NCBI RefSeq assembly: GCF_900585905.1
Contig: NZ_UTVH01000095.1
Coordinates: forward strand, 558,001-622,000
From: Pseudomonas viridiflava
GTDB taxonomy: Bacteria; Pseudomonadota; Gammaproteobacteria; Pseudomonadales; Pseudomonadaceae
Length of the DNA: 64,000 nucleotides
Direction of reading: 5' to 3'
The translations under genes and the position numbers were made by a program. The stretch's first letter is position 1; the number at the start of each line of letters is the position of its first letter. Below, in pieces: positions 23,892 through 32,178 of the stretch. Below the pieces are notes generated by a model. The model was not told where the DNA came from. It made no database searches and saw only the letters and a program-made list of their open reading frames with translations.

Positions 23892-26447
23892 TCAGGCCTC
23901 CAGTAACTGACGCAGGAAAGGGGCGGTGCGACTGTCGCTGACGGCGCAGACCGCTTCCGGCGTGCCGGCGGCGACGATCTGGCCGCCTTGATCCCCTGCG
24001 CCAGGCCCGATGTCGATGACCCAGTCGCTTTGCGCGACGACGCGCATCTCATGCTCGACCACTACAACGCTGTTCCCTGCATCCACCAGCTGATTGAGCT
24101 GCCTGAGCAGGCGATCAACGTCGCTGGGGTGCAACCCGGTGGTGGGTTCGTCGAGCACATACAAAGTCGCGCCGCGCTGAGCGCGTTGCAACTCGGTGGC
24201 CAGTTTGATGCGCTGCGCTTCGCCGCCCGACAGCTCTGTCGCCGGTTGACCAAGGCGCAGGTAACCCAGGCCGATGTCGTTGAGCACCGTCAGTGCCCGC
24301 AGCACGACGGGCTCTGCTGCAAAGGTTTCCAGGGCCTGTTCTACGGTCAGCTGCAATACCTGGGCGATGTTCAGCCCCTGCCATTGCACTGCCAGGGTCT
24401 GCGGGTTGTAGCGTGCGCCCTGACACGTCGAGCACGGCGCGTAGACGCTGGGCATGAACAGCAACTCGACGCTGACAAAGCCTTCACCTTCGCAAACCGG
24501 GCAACGGCCTTTGGCGACATTGAAGGAGAACTGGCCAGCGTCATAGCCTTTTTTGCGTGACTGCGCGGTGGCCGCAAACAGCTTGCGCACCTGATCGAAA
24601 AGCCCGGTATAGGTCGCCAGATTGGAGCGCGGGGTGCGCCCGATGGGTTTCTGGTCCACCTGCACCAGGCGGCGAATCGATTCAAGCCCCGAGACCACCC
24701 GGCCACCGCTGCGCTGCGGCGCGTCGTCTTCCAGGCTGGGGATGTCCGACTCCGCGCGTTCCACCGTCTGGCCCAGCTGCTCGCCCACCAGTTCCAGCAG
24801 CGCGTGGCTGACCAGGCTGGATTTGCCGGAGCCGGAGATGCCCGTGACCGACGTGAAGCAACCCAGAGGAAACTGGGCTGCGATATCAGTCAGATTGTTG
24901 CGAGTGATGCCATCCAGCTTCAGCCATTGGCTGGGCTCGCGGCGAGGGCTGTGACGCGCAGCCGTCCGTGCAAACAGGTGCTCGCGGGTTCTGGACGCTT
25001 TGATCTTGGCAAGACCAGCAGGCGGTCCGCTGTACAGCACTGTGCCGCCGTGCTCGCCTGCGTCTGGGCCGACATCCACCAGCCAGTCGGCGCGGCGCAT
25101 GGTTTCCAGGTCGTGTTCGACCACAAACAACGAGTTGCCCGCCGCCTTGAGCCGCTGCAAGGCTTCGAACAATGCTTCGCTGTCGGCCGGATGCAGCCCG
25201 GCAGAAGGCTCATCAAGCACATACACCACGCCAAATAACTGCGAACCCAGCTGGGTCGCCAGGCGCAGGCGCTGCAACTCGCCGGAAGACAGAGTAGGGG
25301 TGCTGCGCTCCAGCGACAGGTAGCCCAGACCAAGATCAGTCAGGGTGCTGACGCGGTTTAGCAGGTCCTGAGCAATGCGTTGCGCGGCGATGCGTTTTTC
25401 TTCAGGCAGATCCTTGGCGGCCGGACCTTTCCCCAGCGCCACCGGTTGCAGCACTTCGGCCAGCTGCAGTAACGGCATCTGCGCCAGTTCGCCGATATCG
25501 AGCCCGGCGAAGGTCACTGACAAGGCGGCACGGGTCAGGCGTTTGCCATCGCAAAGAGGGCAAGGGCTGCCGGTCATGAAGCGCGCGACGCGTTTTTTCA
25601 TCAGCGCGCTTTGCGAATGAGTGAAGGTGTGCAGCACGTAGCGTCTGGCACCGGTAAACGTGCCCATATAGCTGGGCTCACGCTTTTGCTTGAGCGCCTG
25701 GCGGGCCTCTTGCGGCGTCAGGCCGCCGTAGACCGGCGCCACTGGCTGCTCGTCGGTGAACAGTATCCAGTCGCGCTGCTTTTTCGGCAGATCGCGCCAG
25801 GGTGTATCGACGTCATAGCCCAGCGTGACCAGGATGTCACGCAGGTTCTGCCCTTGCCACGCTGCAGGCCAGGACGCGATGGCGCGCTGGCGGATGGTCA
25901 GCGAATCATCCGGCACCATCGAGGCTTCAGTCACTTCGTAGACCCGACCCAGGCCATGACACTCGGGGCACGCGCCCTGCGGCATGTTGGCGGAAAAGTC
26001 TTCGGCATACAGCATCGGCTGACCGGCAGGATAGTGACCGGCGCGGGAGTAGAGCATGCGCACCAGGCTGGACAGTGTGGTGACGCTGCCCACCGATGAG
26101 CGCGCACTTGGCGTGCCGCGTTGCTGTTGCAGTGCCACTGCGGGCGGCAGGCCTTCTATGCTGTCGACATCCGGAACGCCCACTTGATCGATAAGACGTC
26201 GGGCGTAGGGTGCAACCGATTCGAAATAGCGCCGCTGCGCCTCAGCGTAAAGCGTGGAGAACGCCAGCGATGATTTGCCTGAACCGGATACGCCGGTGAA
26301 CACCACCAGCGCATCGCGGGGAACATCAACATCGACGTTCTTCAGGTTGTGCTCACGGGCCCCCCGCACCCTCACGAAGCCGGTCGGCGGCGCCGACGCA
26401 TCAGTTGGCATGGAAAAACGTTCAGGGGGATTTTGCCGCGAAGTCAT
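23892..26447 (-). CDS. UvrA-like ABC ATPase (UvrA2 class), short form
   Basis: An 851-residue tandem ABC ATPase related to the excinuclease subunit UvrA. Visible are Walker A GVSGSGKSSLAFSTLYAEAQ, the zinc-binding pairs CPECHGLGRVYEV, CPLCDGKRL and CPVCEGEGFVSVELL, and two signature motifs (LSSGELQRLRLATQLG; LSGGEAQRIKLATELQ). It is about 90 residues shorter than UvrA; the region after the first Walker A runs directly to the dimer part, so the UvrB-binding segment appears reduced or absent, as in UvrA2/DrrC-type proteins linked to DNA-damage or drug tolerance. ATG 26445-26447 is chosen, with TTG 26450 as an alternative. The bona fide uvrA is not in this window. Confidence 0.85.
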   Translation of the reverse strand: MTSRQNPPERFSMPTDASAPPTGFVRVRGAREHNLKNVDVDVPRDALVVFTGVSGSGKSSLAFSTLYAEAQRRYFESVAPYARRLIDQVGVPDVDSIEGLPPAVALQQQRGTPSARSSVGSVTTLSSLVRMLYSRAGHYPAGQPMLYAEDFSANMPQGACPECHGLGRVYEVTEASMVPDDSLTIRQRAIASWPAAWQGQNLRDILVTLGYDVDTPWRDLPKKQRDWILFTDEQPVAPVYGGLTPQEARQALKQKREPSYMGTFTGARRYVLHTFTHSQSALMKKRVARFMTGSPCPLCDGKRLTRAALSVTFAGLDIGELAQMPLLQLAEVLQPVALGKGPAAKDLPEEKRIAAQRIAQDLLNRVSTLTDLGLGYLSLERSTPTLSSGELQRLRLATQLGSQLFGVVYVLDEPSAGLHPADSEALFEALQRLKAAGNSLFVVEHDLETMRRADWLVDVGPDAGEHGGTVLYSGPPAGLAKIKASRTREHLFARTAARHSPRREPSQWLKLDGITRNNLTDIAAQFPLGCFTSVTGISGSGKSSLVSHALLELVGEQLGQTVERAESDIPSLEDDAPQRSGGRVVSGLESIRRLVQVDQKPIGRTPRSNLATYTGLFDQVRKLFAATAQSRKKGYDAGQFSFNVAKGRCPVCEGEGFVSVELLFMPSVYAPCSTCQGARYNPQTLAVQWQGLNIAQVLQLTVEQALETFAAEPVVLRALTVLNDIGLGYLRLGQPATELSGGEAQRIKLATELQRAQRGATLYVLDEPTTGLHPSDVDRLLRQLNQLVDAGNSVVVVEHEMRVVAQSDWVIDIGPGAGDQGGQIVAAGTPEAVCAVSDSRTAPFLRQLLEA

Positions 26448-26495
26448 CAATAAGCCTTGTCGTCGTGAATGCTGGAGTTTTTCAAGCGGCGCCCT

Positions 26496-26678
26496 TCAAG
26501 ACGCCTTGTCGCTGGTGGGCAGCCTGGGCGTATGCCCCTCGCTGTCGTGCGGGCCGCCGGTGCGCCGCTGTTCCTCGCGCTGCTCGTCGGTGCGCTGCTG
26601 GTGATCGCCGACGTCTGCAGGCTTCTGCTCAGGGTCGTTGAGGTTGTTGCCGTGTGAGTTGCCGTTGTGTTCGGCCAT
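26496..26678 (-). CDS. Small hydrophilic, probably disordered protein
   Basis: A 60-residue protein, MAEHNGNSHGNNLNDPEQKP then ADVGDHQQRTDEQREEQRRTGG and ending SEGHTPRLPTSDKAS. It is almost wholly polar (Asn, Asp, Glu, Gln, Arg, His), without predicted membrane or globular segments. GGAG lies nine bases before the ATG. It ends 48 bases upstream of the UvrA2 start and may be co-transcribed with it. Composition resembles short stress-related hydrophilic proteins, but no family was recognised. A longer minus-strand frame over the same DNA was judged a shadow. Confidence 0.55.
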   Translation of the reverse strand: MAEHNGNSHGNNLNDPEQKPADVGDHQQRTDEQREEQRRTGGPHDSEGHTPRLPTSDKAS

Positions 26679-26824
26679 GTCGATGCGCTCCGTCGTGGTG
26701 TCTGGATTAGGATTCGGCCACGGCGCTGTCGTTCAACCTCTCTCGCCGTTGGCTGGCTCAAAAGTCAGCCTTTGGCGGATTTTTAGTTATGTAGGACGCC
26801 GTCCTTCAGCCATGTAAGGCTCTT

Positions 26825-26850
26825 CTTACAATTCAGCAAACGGTTGTAAG
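26825..26850. promoter_or_regulatory. Inverted repeat upstream of the second XRE gene, probable operator
   Basis: CTTACAA (26825-26831) and TTGTAAG (26844-26850) form a perfect inverted repeat 71 bases before the XRE start. A nearby GTTGTTTAA resembles the GTTTAA partial repeat seen before the paralogous XRE gene at 19060. The gene is likely autoregulated (inference). Confidence 0.45.
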
Positions 26851-26920
26851 TGGTTGAACGTTAGTTGTTTAATCTCCCGCTTGATGAACTGGCTGACTTG
26901 GAAATGGAGCAAGCAGATCC

Positions 26921-27295
26921 ATGAGTGAAATGGGCGACAGACTGAGGCAGGAGCGCAAGCGCCTGGGCTGGTCACAGACTGAAATGGGCGCGCTGGGCGG
27001 GGTAGCCGCCAACGCTCAGGGTAACTATGAAAGTGGAGACAGGGTGCCACGTGCCGACTATCTGGCAGCGTTGGCGAACGCAGGGGTGGATGTACTCTAC
27101 GTGCTGACCGGGCGGCGCGCCGCCAGAGTGGAGATAGACAAGGCATTTTCGAAAATCGATGGTGTGTCGACCAATTCAGGTTTGCTGCTGCTTGAAGTGC
27201 AGCATGCGGTAAGGCACTTCGTTTCGGCCATCGAGGAGCTTTCCGGTACCTACGAAGTGGAGGACAAACGCGTCAGCAGTCGGGAGCCTGGGTAA
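26921..27295 (+). CDS. XRE-family transcriptional regulator, paralogue of the one beside gacA
   Basis: A 124-residue regulator with HTH_XRE at residues 5-66 (MGDRLRQERKRLGWSQTEMG then ALGGVAANAQGNYESGDRVPRADYLAALANAGVDVLYVLTG). The HTH region is close to the protein at 19060-19419, sharing GGV-ANAQG-YESG-RVP-ADYL-A and GVDVL-VLTG, whereas the C-terminal tails differ. The tail here (LLLLEVQHAVRHFVSAIEEL) is a likely dimerisation helix. It is convergent with the topoisomerase IB gene. No phage structural genes are near. Confidence 0.8.
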   Translation: MSEMGDRLRQERKRLGWSQTEMGALGGVAANAQGNYESGDRVPRADYLAALANAGVDVLYVLTGRRAARVEIDKAFSKIDGVSTNSGLLLLEVQHAVRHFVSAIEELSGTYEVEDKRVSSREPG

Positions 27296-27343
27296 GCCCG
27301 CGACTGCAATGCGTGGCGAAGTCCGCTCACTTCGCCCATGGGC

Positions 27344-28396
27344 TCAGGCGATAATCGATGACTCTTCCCGGACCTTGTCAGCCAGGTTCTGCAGAAAGTT
27401 GGCCAAAGCAACTTCCTCGATACGCAGTCCTTTGCGTTGGCGATGGCGGGGTAGCAGCGCCAGTTCGCCCAATAGAAACTTTTCAAGCACCGCAGGGTGG
27501 ATGTAACACTTGCGGCATACGGCAGGCGTATTGCCCAGCAGTTGCGAGACTTCCTTGACCATCGACACGATGTGTTTTTTTGCATCGGACTCAGGCTCAT
27601 GATGCAGCTTGCGCAGCGTCGCCAGCGCCAGCGCGCTGCCAGCCCAGGTGCGATAGTCCTTGGCGGTGAAATCGGCACCGGTGAGTTTTTGCAGGTACGC
27701 ATTGATGTCTGATGAGCTGACAGTGTGCCGTTGACCGTCATCGTCCAGGTACTGGAACAGATTCTGTCCGGGGATTTCCATGCAGCGCTTGACCACTTTG
27801 GCCAGGCGTTTGTCTGTCACGCTGATCTGATGCTCGACACCGCTCTTGCCGCGAAACTCGAACAGTATCTCGCTGCCGTGGACTTCCACATGTTTGTTGC
27901 GCAACGTGGTCAACCCATAGGAACGGTTGTCCCTGGCATACTGGCTGTTGCCGATGCGGATCAGGGTGGCGTCCAGCAGGGAAATCACCGTTGCCATGAC
28001 CTTGTCGCGGCCCAGGCCGGGTTCGGCCAGCTGCGCCTCAATCTGTTTGCGCACCTTTGGCAGCGCCATGCCGAACGCAATCATGCGCGAGTACTTGTTT
28101 TCGTCACGCACCTCACGCCAGCGCGGGTGATAACGATACTGTTTGCGGCCGCGGGCATCGCGGCCGGTGGCCTGCAAATGGCCGCGAGGGTCCGGGCATA
28201 TCCAGACATCGGTATAAGCGGGCGGGATGACCAGTGCGTTGATCCGCGCAATTTCCGCCTTGTCTCGAATACGCTGCCCGTCGCAGTCGAAATACGCGAA
28301 CTTGCCGCGCAGGATCTTGCGGCTGAAGCCGACACCGGCCTCTTCGACGTAATGCAGGTCGGGTGGCAACTGCTCAATGACGTTCATGTCGGGCAT
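27344..28396 (-). CDS. DNA topoisomerase IB (poxvirus-like type)
   Basis: A 350-residue type IB topoisomerase. The N-terminal domain includes GRKQYRYHPRWREVRDENKY, the catalytic core has IRIGNSQYARDNRSYGLTTL, the RTWAGSALAL arginine region and the HEPESDAKKHIVSMVKEVS helix, and the nucleophile is Tyr298 in CYIHPAVLEKF. It relaxes supercoils of either sign through a 3'-phosphotyrosine intermediate. The start is taken as ATG 28394-28396 (GGAT upstream); ATG 28387 is also possible. It is single and located between an XRE gene and the molybdate operon. Confidence 0.9.
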   Translation of the reverse strand: MPDMNVIEQLPPDLHYVEEAGVGFSRKILRGKFAYFDCDGQRIRDKAEIARINALVIPPAYTDVWICPDPRGHLQATGRDARGRKQYRYHPRWREVRDENKYSRMIAFGMALPKVRKQIEAQLAEPGLGRDKVMATVISLLDATLIRIGNSQYARDNRSYGLTTLRNKHVEVHGSEILFEFRGKSGVEHQISVTDKRLAKVVKRCMEIPGQNLFQYLDDDGQRHTVSSSDINAYLQKLTGADFTAKDYRTWAGSALALATLRKLHHEPESDAKKHIVSMVKEVSQLLGNTPAVCRKCYIHPAVLEKFLLGELALLPRHRQRKGLRIEEVALANFLQNLADKVREESSIIA

Positions 28397-28462
28397 AGGA
28401 TCAATCCAGAAATCAGTTACAGGATTGACCACGACCGCAGGCAAGGGTGCCAACAATCTCGT

Positions 28463-29551
28463 TCAGGTCAGCACGGCCACGGATTTGATCTGCGCCCAGA
28501 GCTGTTGCCCGACGTGCAATTGCAGTTGATCCCTGGAATAACGCGTGATGCGCGCCAGTAAAGGGGTGCCGTCGGCATCGAGGCGGACCATGACGTGGGC
28601 GCTGTTATCGGCAGCGGCTTCACCGGTCACCGTCACCGGCAGGCGGTTGAGAATGCTAGTTTGCCCCTCTGCCTGCAGGTTGAGACTGACGTCTCTGGCC
28701 TGAACCTTGAAACGCAGGTGCTGGCCCGTGGGCAACGGCGTGTGCGTCACCCGCATCGTCAGCTGGCTGCCGGGGAGACCGAGGCTGAGCAGCTGATAGT
28801 GAGCGTCATGGGCGACCACACGACCCTCGATGACCACGCCTGCGTCGTCACCCATGGCCATGGGCAGGTCCAGACGCGCCAGGGTTTCGCCTAGCGGGCC
28901 ACTGGCGTGCACCTTGCCGTCATTCATCAGCACCAGATGGTCGGCCAGACGCGCCACTTCATCCTGTGAATGGCTCACATACAGCATAGGGATATCGAGT
29001 TCATCATGCAGCCGCTCAAGATAGGGCAGGATTTCGCTCTTGCGCTTGCTGTCCAGCGCCGCCAGCGGTTCATCGAGCAACAGCAGGCGCGGGCTGGTCA
29101 ACAGGGCGCGGGCGATGCCGACGCGTTGCCGCTCGCCACCGGAGAGTCCCTCGGGGCGCCGCTCCAGCAAATGTTCGATGCCAAGCAAACGGGCGGCATG
29201 CGGCAGCTCGACATGGCGCTCGCCAGGCGCAATACGCCGCAGGCCGAACTGCAGATTGCCGCGTACCGACAGGTGCGCGAACAGGCTGGCTTCCTGGAAC
29301 ACATAACCCAGCGCCCGCCGATGGGGAGGCAGAAACACACCGGCGGCGCTGTCCTGCCAGGTCTCCTGGTTAATCCGGATCGTCGCGTGCTCAGGCTTTT
29401 CCAGCCCGGCGATACAACGCAGGCAGGTGGTTTTACCCGAGCCGGAGTGACCGTACAACGCGGTGATACCTCGACCCGGCAGCCTCAAGTCGACGTCCAG
29501 GCTGAATGCCGGGTAGGCAACCTGCAGCTTTATCACCAAATCGCCGTTCAT
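28463..29551 (-). CDS. modC: Molybdate ABC importer, ATP-binding protein ModC
   Basis: A 362-residue ATPase: Walker A GHSGSGKTTCLRCIAGLEKP, Q-loop FQEASLF, signature LSGGERQRVGIARALL, Walker B LLLLDEPLAALD, and a C-terminal Mop domain (TSILNRLPVTVTGEAAADNS, then VMVRLDADGTPLLARITRYS) that binds molybdate/tungstate. It energises ModB. Three nested starts exist (TTG 29557, ATG 29554, ATG 29551); the last is chosen because GGAG lies six bases before it. The start overlaps the modB stop region (TGATGATG), indicating coupling. Confidence 0.93.
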   Translation of the reverse strand: MNGDLVIKLQVAYPAFSLDVDLRLPGRGITALYGHSGSGKTTCLRCIAGLEKPEHATIRINQETWQDSAAGVFLPPHRRALGYVFQEASLFAHLSVRGNLQFGLRRIAPGERHVELPHAARLLGIEHLLERRPEGLSGGERQRVGIARALLTSPRLLLLDEPLAALDSKRKSEILPYLERLHDELDIPMLYVSHSQDEVARLADHLVLMNDGKVHASGPLGETLARLDLPMAMGDDAGVVIEGRVVAHDAHYQLLSLGLPGSQLTMRVTHTPLPTGQHLRFKVQARDVSLNLQAEGQTSILNRLPVTVTGEAAADNSAHVMVRLDADGTPLLARITRYSRDQLQLHVGQQLWAQIKSVAVLT

Positions 29552-29553
29552 CA

Positions 29554-30231
29554 TCAACTCCAGCCTGGTCGGGTCTTGTTGCTGCTGTAGAGCGCCAGCA
29601 GCACCAGAAAGGAGAACACCAACATGGCGCCGGCCAGCCAGTGGGCCTGCAGGTATTCCATGGACTCGACATGGTCGAAGATCTGCACCGAGACAACCCG
29701 GGTCTTGTCAGGAATATTGCCGCCGATCATCAGCACCACGCCAAATTCCCCGACGGTATGGGCGAAGCCCAGTATGGCAGCGGTGACAAACCCCGGACGA
29801 GCCAGCGGTATGACGACCGTGAAGAAGGTGTCCAGCGGGCTTGCACGCAGCGTGGCAGCCACTTCAAGCGGCCGCGGGCCGATGGCGAGAAATGCGTTGT
29901 GCAGGGGCTGTACGACAAATGGCATCGAATACAGGACCGAGCCGATAACCAGACCGCTGAAACTGAAGGTCAGCGTGCCCAGGCCCAGGCTCTGCGTCAA
30001 TTGCCCCACCGCGCCATTGGGGCCGAGCAGTAACAGCAGGTAGAAGCCGATGACAGTTGGCGGCAGCACAAGGGGCAGGGCGACGATGGCCCCGACCGGA
30101 CCTTTCAGCCAGCAGCGCGTGCGCGCAAGCCACCATGCGAGCGGCGTACCCACGAGCAGCAGAATCAGGGTCGTGACGCTGGCCAGCTTGAGGGTCAGCC
30201 AGATCGCCGCAATGTCACTGCCGCCCAGCAT
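29554..30231 (-). CDS. modB: Molybdate ABC importer, permease ModB
   Basis: A 225-residue inner-membrane permease with about five helices and the EAA loop AATLRASPLDTFFTVVIPLARP. The N-terminal WLTLKLASVTTLILLLVGTP and LPLVLPPTVIGFYLLLLLGP segments are typical of ModB. It lies directly after modA and is coupled to modC. Confidence 0.94.
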   Translation of the reverse strand: MLGGSDIAAIWLTLKLASVTTLILLLVGTPLAWWLARTRCWLKGPVGAIVALPLVLPPTVIGFYLLLLLGPNGAVGQLTQSLGLGTLTFSFSGLVIGSVLYSMPFVVQPLHNAFLAIGPRPLEVAATLRASPLDTFFTVVIPLARPGFVTAAILGFAHTVGEFGVVLMIGGNIPDKTRVVSVQIFDHVESMEYLQAHWLAGAMLVFSFLVLLALYSSNKTRPGWS

Positions 30232-30999
30232 TTACAGTTGATAGCCGTAGGATTTGATCACCGCAGCGGCTTTCGGGCCTTTCAGATAGTCCACCAGGGC
30301 CTGAGCGGCAGGGTTGTCTTTGCCCTTGTTGAGGATCACCGCATCCTGCTTGATTGGATCATGCAGCTGCGCAGGCACTATCCACGCCGAGCCGCTGCCC
30401 AGCTTGCCATCCTTGTAAATCTGCGACAGCGCGACGAAGCCCAGTTCAGCATTGCCCGTGGACACAAACTGATACGCCTGGGTGATGCTCTGGCCCTCGA
30501 CCAGCCGTGGCCGGGTGGCCTCGCTCAGCCCCATCTTTGCCAGCACCTGGGTTGCGGCCAGGCCGTAAGGCGCCGCTTTCGGGTTGGCAATGGCCAGATG
30601 CTGATACTGGCCGGACTTGAGCACCTCGCCCTTGCTGTCGACATAGCCCTCTTTGGGCGACCACAGCGCCAGGGTGCCGATGGCATAAGTGAAGCGCGAG
30701 CCCCTGACGATTTCGCCTTCCTGCTCGAGCTTCGCCGGGGTGGTGTCATCGGCGCTGAGGAACACTTGGAATGGCGCGCCGTTCTTGATCTGGGTGTAGA
30801 TCTGCCCGGTGGAGCCAAACGATGCCACCAGCTTATGGCCGGTATCGGCTTCGAATTGCTGGGCAATGGTCTGGATTGGCGCAGTGAAATTGGCCGCCAC
30901 CGCGACCTGTACTTCGTCCGCCATGGCGCTGCTGACAACCAGGGCGGCGATCAGGCCGGTGAGAGATTTGACGGCCAGGCCGGGCAGGGAAGACAGCAT
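30232..30999 (-). CDS. modA: Molybdate-binding periplasmic protein ModA
   Basis: A 255-residue solute-binding protein. The signal peptide (LTGLIAALVVSSAMA-DE) is cleaved about residue 27. ModA features include VAVAANFTAPIQTIAQQFEA, SFGSTGQIYTQIKNGAPFQV and FLSADDTTP, whose Ser/Thr residues bind the oxyanion. It supplies ModBC. GGAG lies eight bases upstream of the ATG. A palindromic ModE-type operator lies about 50 bases before the start. Confidence 0.94.
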   Translation of the reverse strand: MLSSLPGLAVKSLTGLIAALVVSSAMADEVQVAVAANFTAPIQTIAQQFEADTGHKLVASFGSTGQIYTQIKNGAPFQVFLSADDTTPAKLEQEGEIVRGSRFTYAIGTLALWSPKEGYVDSKGEVLKSGQYQHLAIANPKAAPYGLAATQVLAKMGLSEATRPRLVEGQSITQAYQFVSTGNAELGFVALSQIYKDGKLGSGSAWIVPAQLHDPIKQDAVILNKGKDNPAAQALVDYLKGPKAAAVIKSYGYQL

Positions 31000-31050
31000 G
31001 AGGAGGCTCCAGAAAATGAAATCGACGGTGATTCTGTTTGGAATCCTCCG

Positions 31051-31074
31051 CGCTATATACAGGAATATATAGCG
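31051..31074. promoter_or_regulatory. ModE-type operator upstream of modABC
   Basis: A perfect inverted repeat CGCTATATA-N6-TATATAGCG. It agrees with the known ModE recognition pattern (TATATA arms flanked by CG, separated by a short spacer). Molybdate-bound ModE would repress modABC when molybdate is plentiful. No modE gene lies next to the operon in this window. Confidence 0.8.
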
Positions 31075-31101
31075 TTACCACCCGTGCTGGGAAGCCGCGA
31101 T

Positions 31102-32178
31102 TCAAACCCCGCGCAGTTTCTCCAGTGCCTGGCGGGCCAGATCTCGGGTCAGCGCTTCAGCGTCCAGTGTGTGGCGGATACCCAGTGCCTGCCCGGCCCA
31201 AAGGTTCATGAAGTCGCCATTGCCCAGCGGTTCGGCGATCGCTCGCAGCGGCATCAGGGCCCCGCCGGCCAACGGAAATTCCGGTGCCAGCGGGCACATT
31301 GGGCCCAGCTCACGCATGACCCTGTTGACGATGCCGCGCGCTGCACGGCCGGTGAACAGGTTGGTGAGCGCCGTTTCACTGCTGTCAGCTTCGCGCAACG
31401 CCCGCTGATGCGGTGCGGCAACCCTGGCCTCGGGGCACAAGAGGTAAGCGGTGCCGATCTGTACTGCCGCAGCGCCGAGCATGAAGGCGGCGGCGATACC
31501 ACGCCCATCGGCAATGCCACCGGCGGCGATAACCGGCACCTGCACGGCATCGACGATCTGCGGCACCAGCGCCAGGGTGCCGATCTGGGTGTTGAGGTCT
31601 TCGCCAAGGAACATGCCGCGATGGCCGCCCGCTTCATAGCCCATGGCAATGATCGCGTCGCACCCGCTGGCTTGCAGCCAGCGCGCCTCGGCAATGGTGG
31701 TGGCGCTAGAGATGATTTTTGCGCCGGCGGCTTTTACCCGTGCAAGCAAATGGGGCTCGGGCAGGCCGAAGTGGAAGCTGACCACCTCTGGCCGCAACGC
31801 TTGCACCAGTTCGCAGGCGGCCAGGTCGAACGGTGCGCGGCTGGACACCGGCGCAGGGGCGGCGAAATCAGCGCCCAGTTCGTCGTAGTAAGGGCGCAAG
31901 GCTTCCTTCCAGCGCACATGGCTTGCCGGGTCTGCGGCAGGTGGCTGATGGCAGAAGAAGTTCAGATTCAGCGGCGCATTGCTATGGCGCCTTATCAGCT
32001 CAACCTCTGCACCGACCTGCTCAAGACTCAGGGTCGCGCAAGGCAATGACGCCAGGCCACCAGCCTTGCCTACGGCGATGGCCATGGACGAGCCGCTGGC
32101 GACTGCCATTGGGGCTTGAAGAATGGGCAGCTCAATGCCAAACAGGTCGAGAATGCGCAGGTCAGGCCAGGTGTTCAT
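31102..32178 (-). CDS. FMN-dependent nitronate monooxygenase-like protein
   Basis: A 358-residue TIM-barrel flavoprotein of the NMO/2-nitropropane dioxygenase family. Characteristic segments are the N-terminal PILQAPMAVASGSSMAIAVG, NLNFFCH, the phosphate-binding IAAGGIADGRGIAAAFMLGA, and IAMGYEAGGHRG containing the catalytic His region. Family members oxidise propionate 3-nitronate and other alkyl nitronates, with detoxification as the usual role. Its ATG overlaps the ada stop by four bases (ATGA), so it is translated with the Ada protein from one minus-strand transcript. Confidence 0.85.
   Translation of the reverse strand: MNTWPDLRILDLFGIELPILQAPMAVASGSSMAIAVGKAGGLASLPCATLSLEQVGAEVELIRRHSNAPLNLNFFCHQPPAADPASHVRWKEALRPYYDELGADFAAPAPVSSRAPFDLAACELVQALRPEVVSFHFGLPEPHLLARVKAAGAKIISSATTIAEARWLQASGCDAIIAMGYEAGGHRGMFLGEDLNTQIGTLALVPQIVDAVQVPVIAAGGIADGRGIAAAFMLGAAAVQIGTAYLLCPEARVAAPHQRALREADSSETALTNLFTGRAARGIVNRVMRELGPMCPLAPEFPLAGGALMPLRAIAEPLGNGDFMNLWAGQALGIRHTLDAEALTRDLARQALEKLRGV

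Noticed and set aside
26447..26761. A 104-codon minus-strand ORF between UvrA2 and the second XRE gene
   Set aside because: The overlapping 60-codon frame at 26496-26678 has a better SD and a more credible hydrophilic composition.
30238..32049. A 603-codon plus-strand ORF opposite modA and the flavin oxidoreductase gene
   Set aside because: It is antisense to two clear genes and an intergenic operator, with His/Gln/Arg-rich composition typical of shadow frames.
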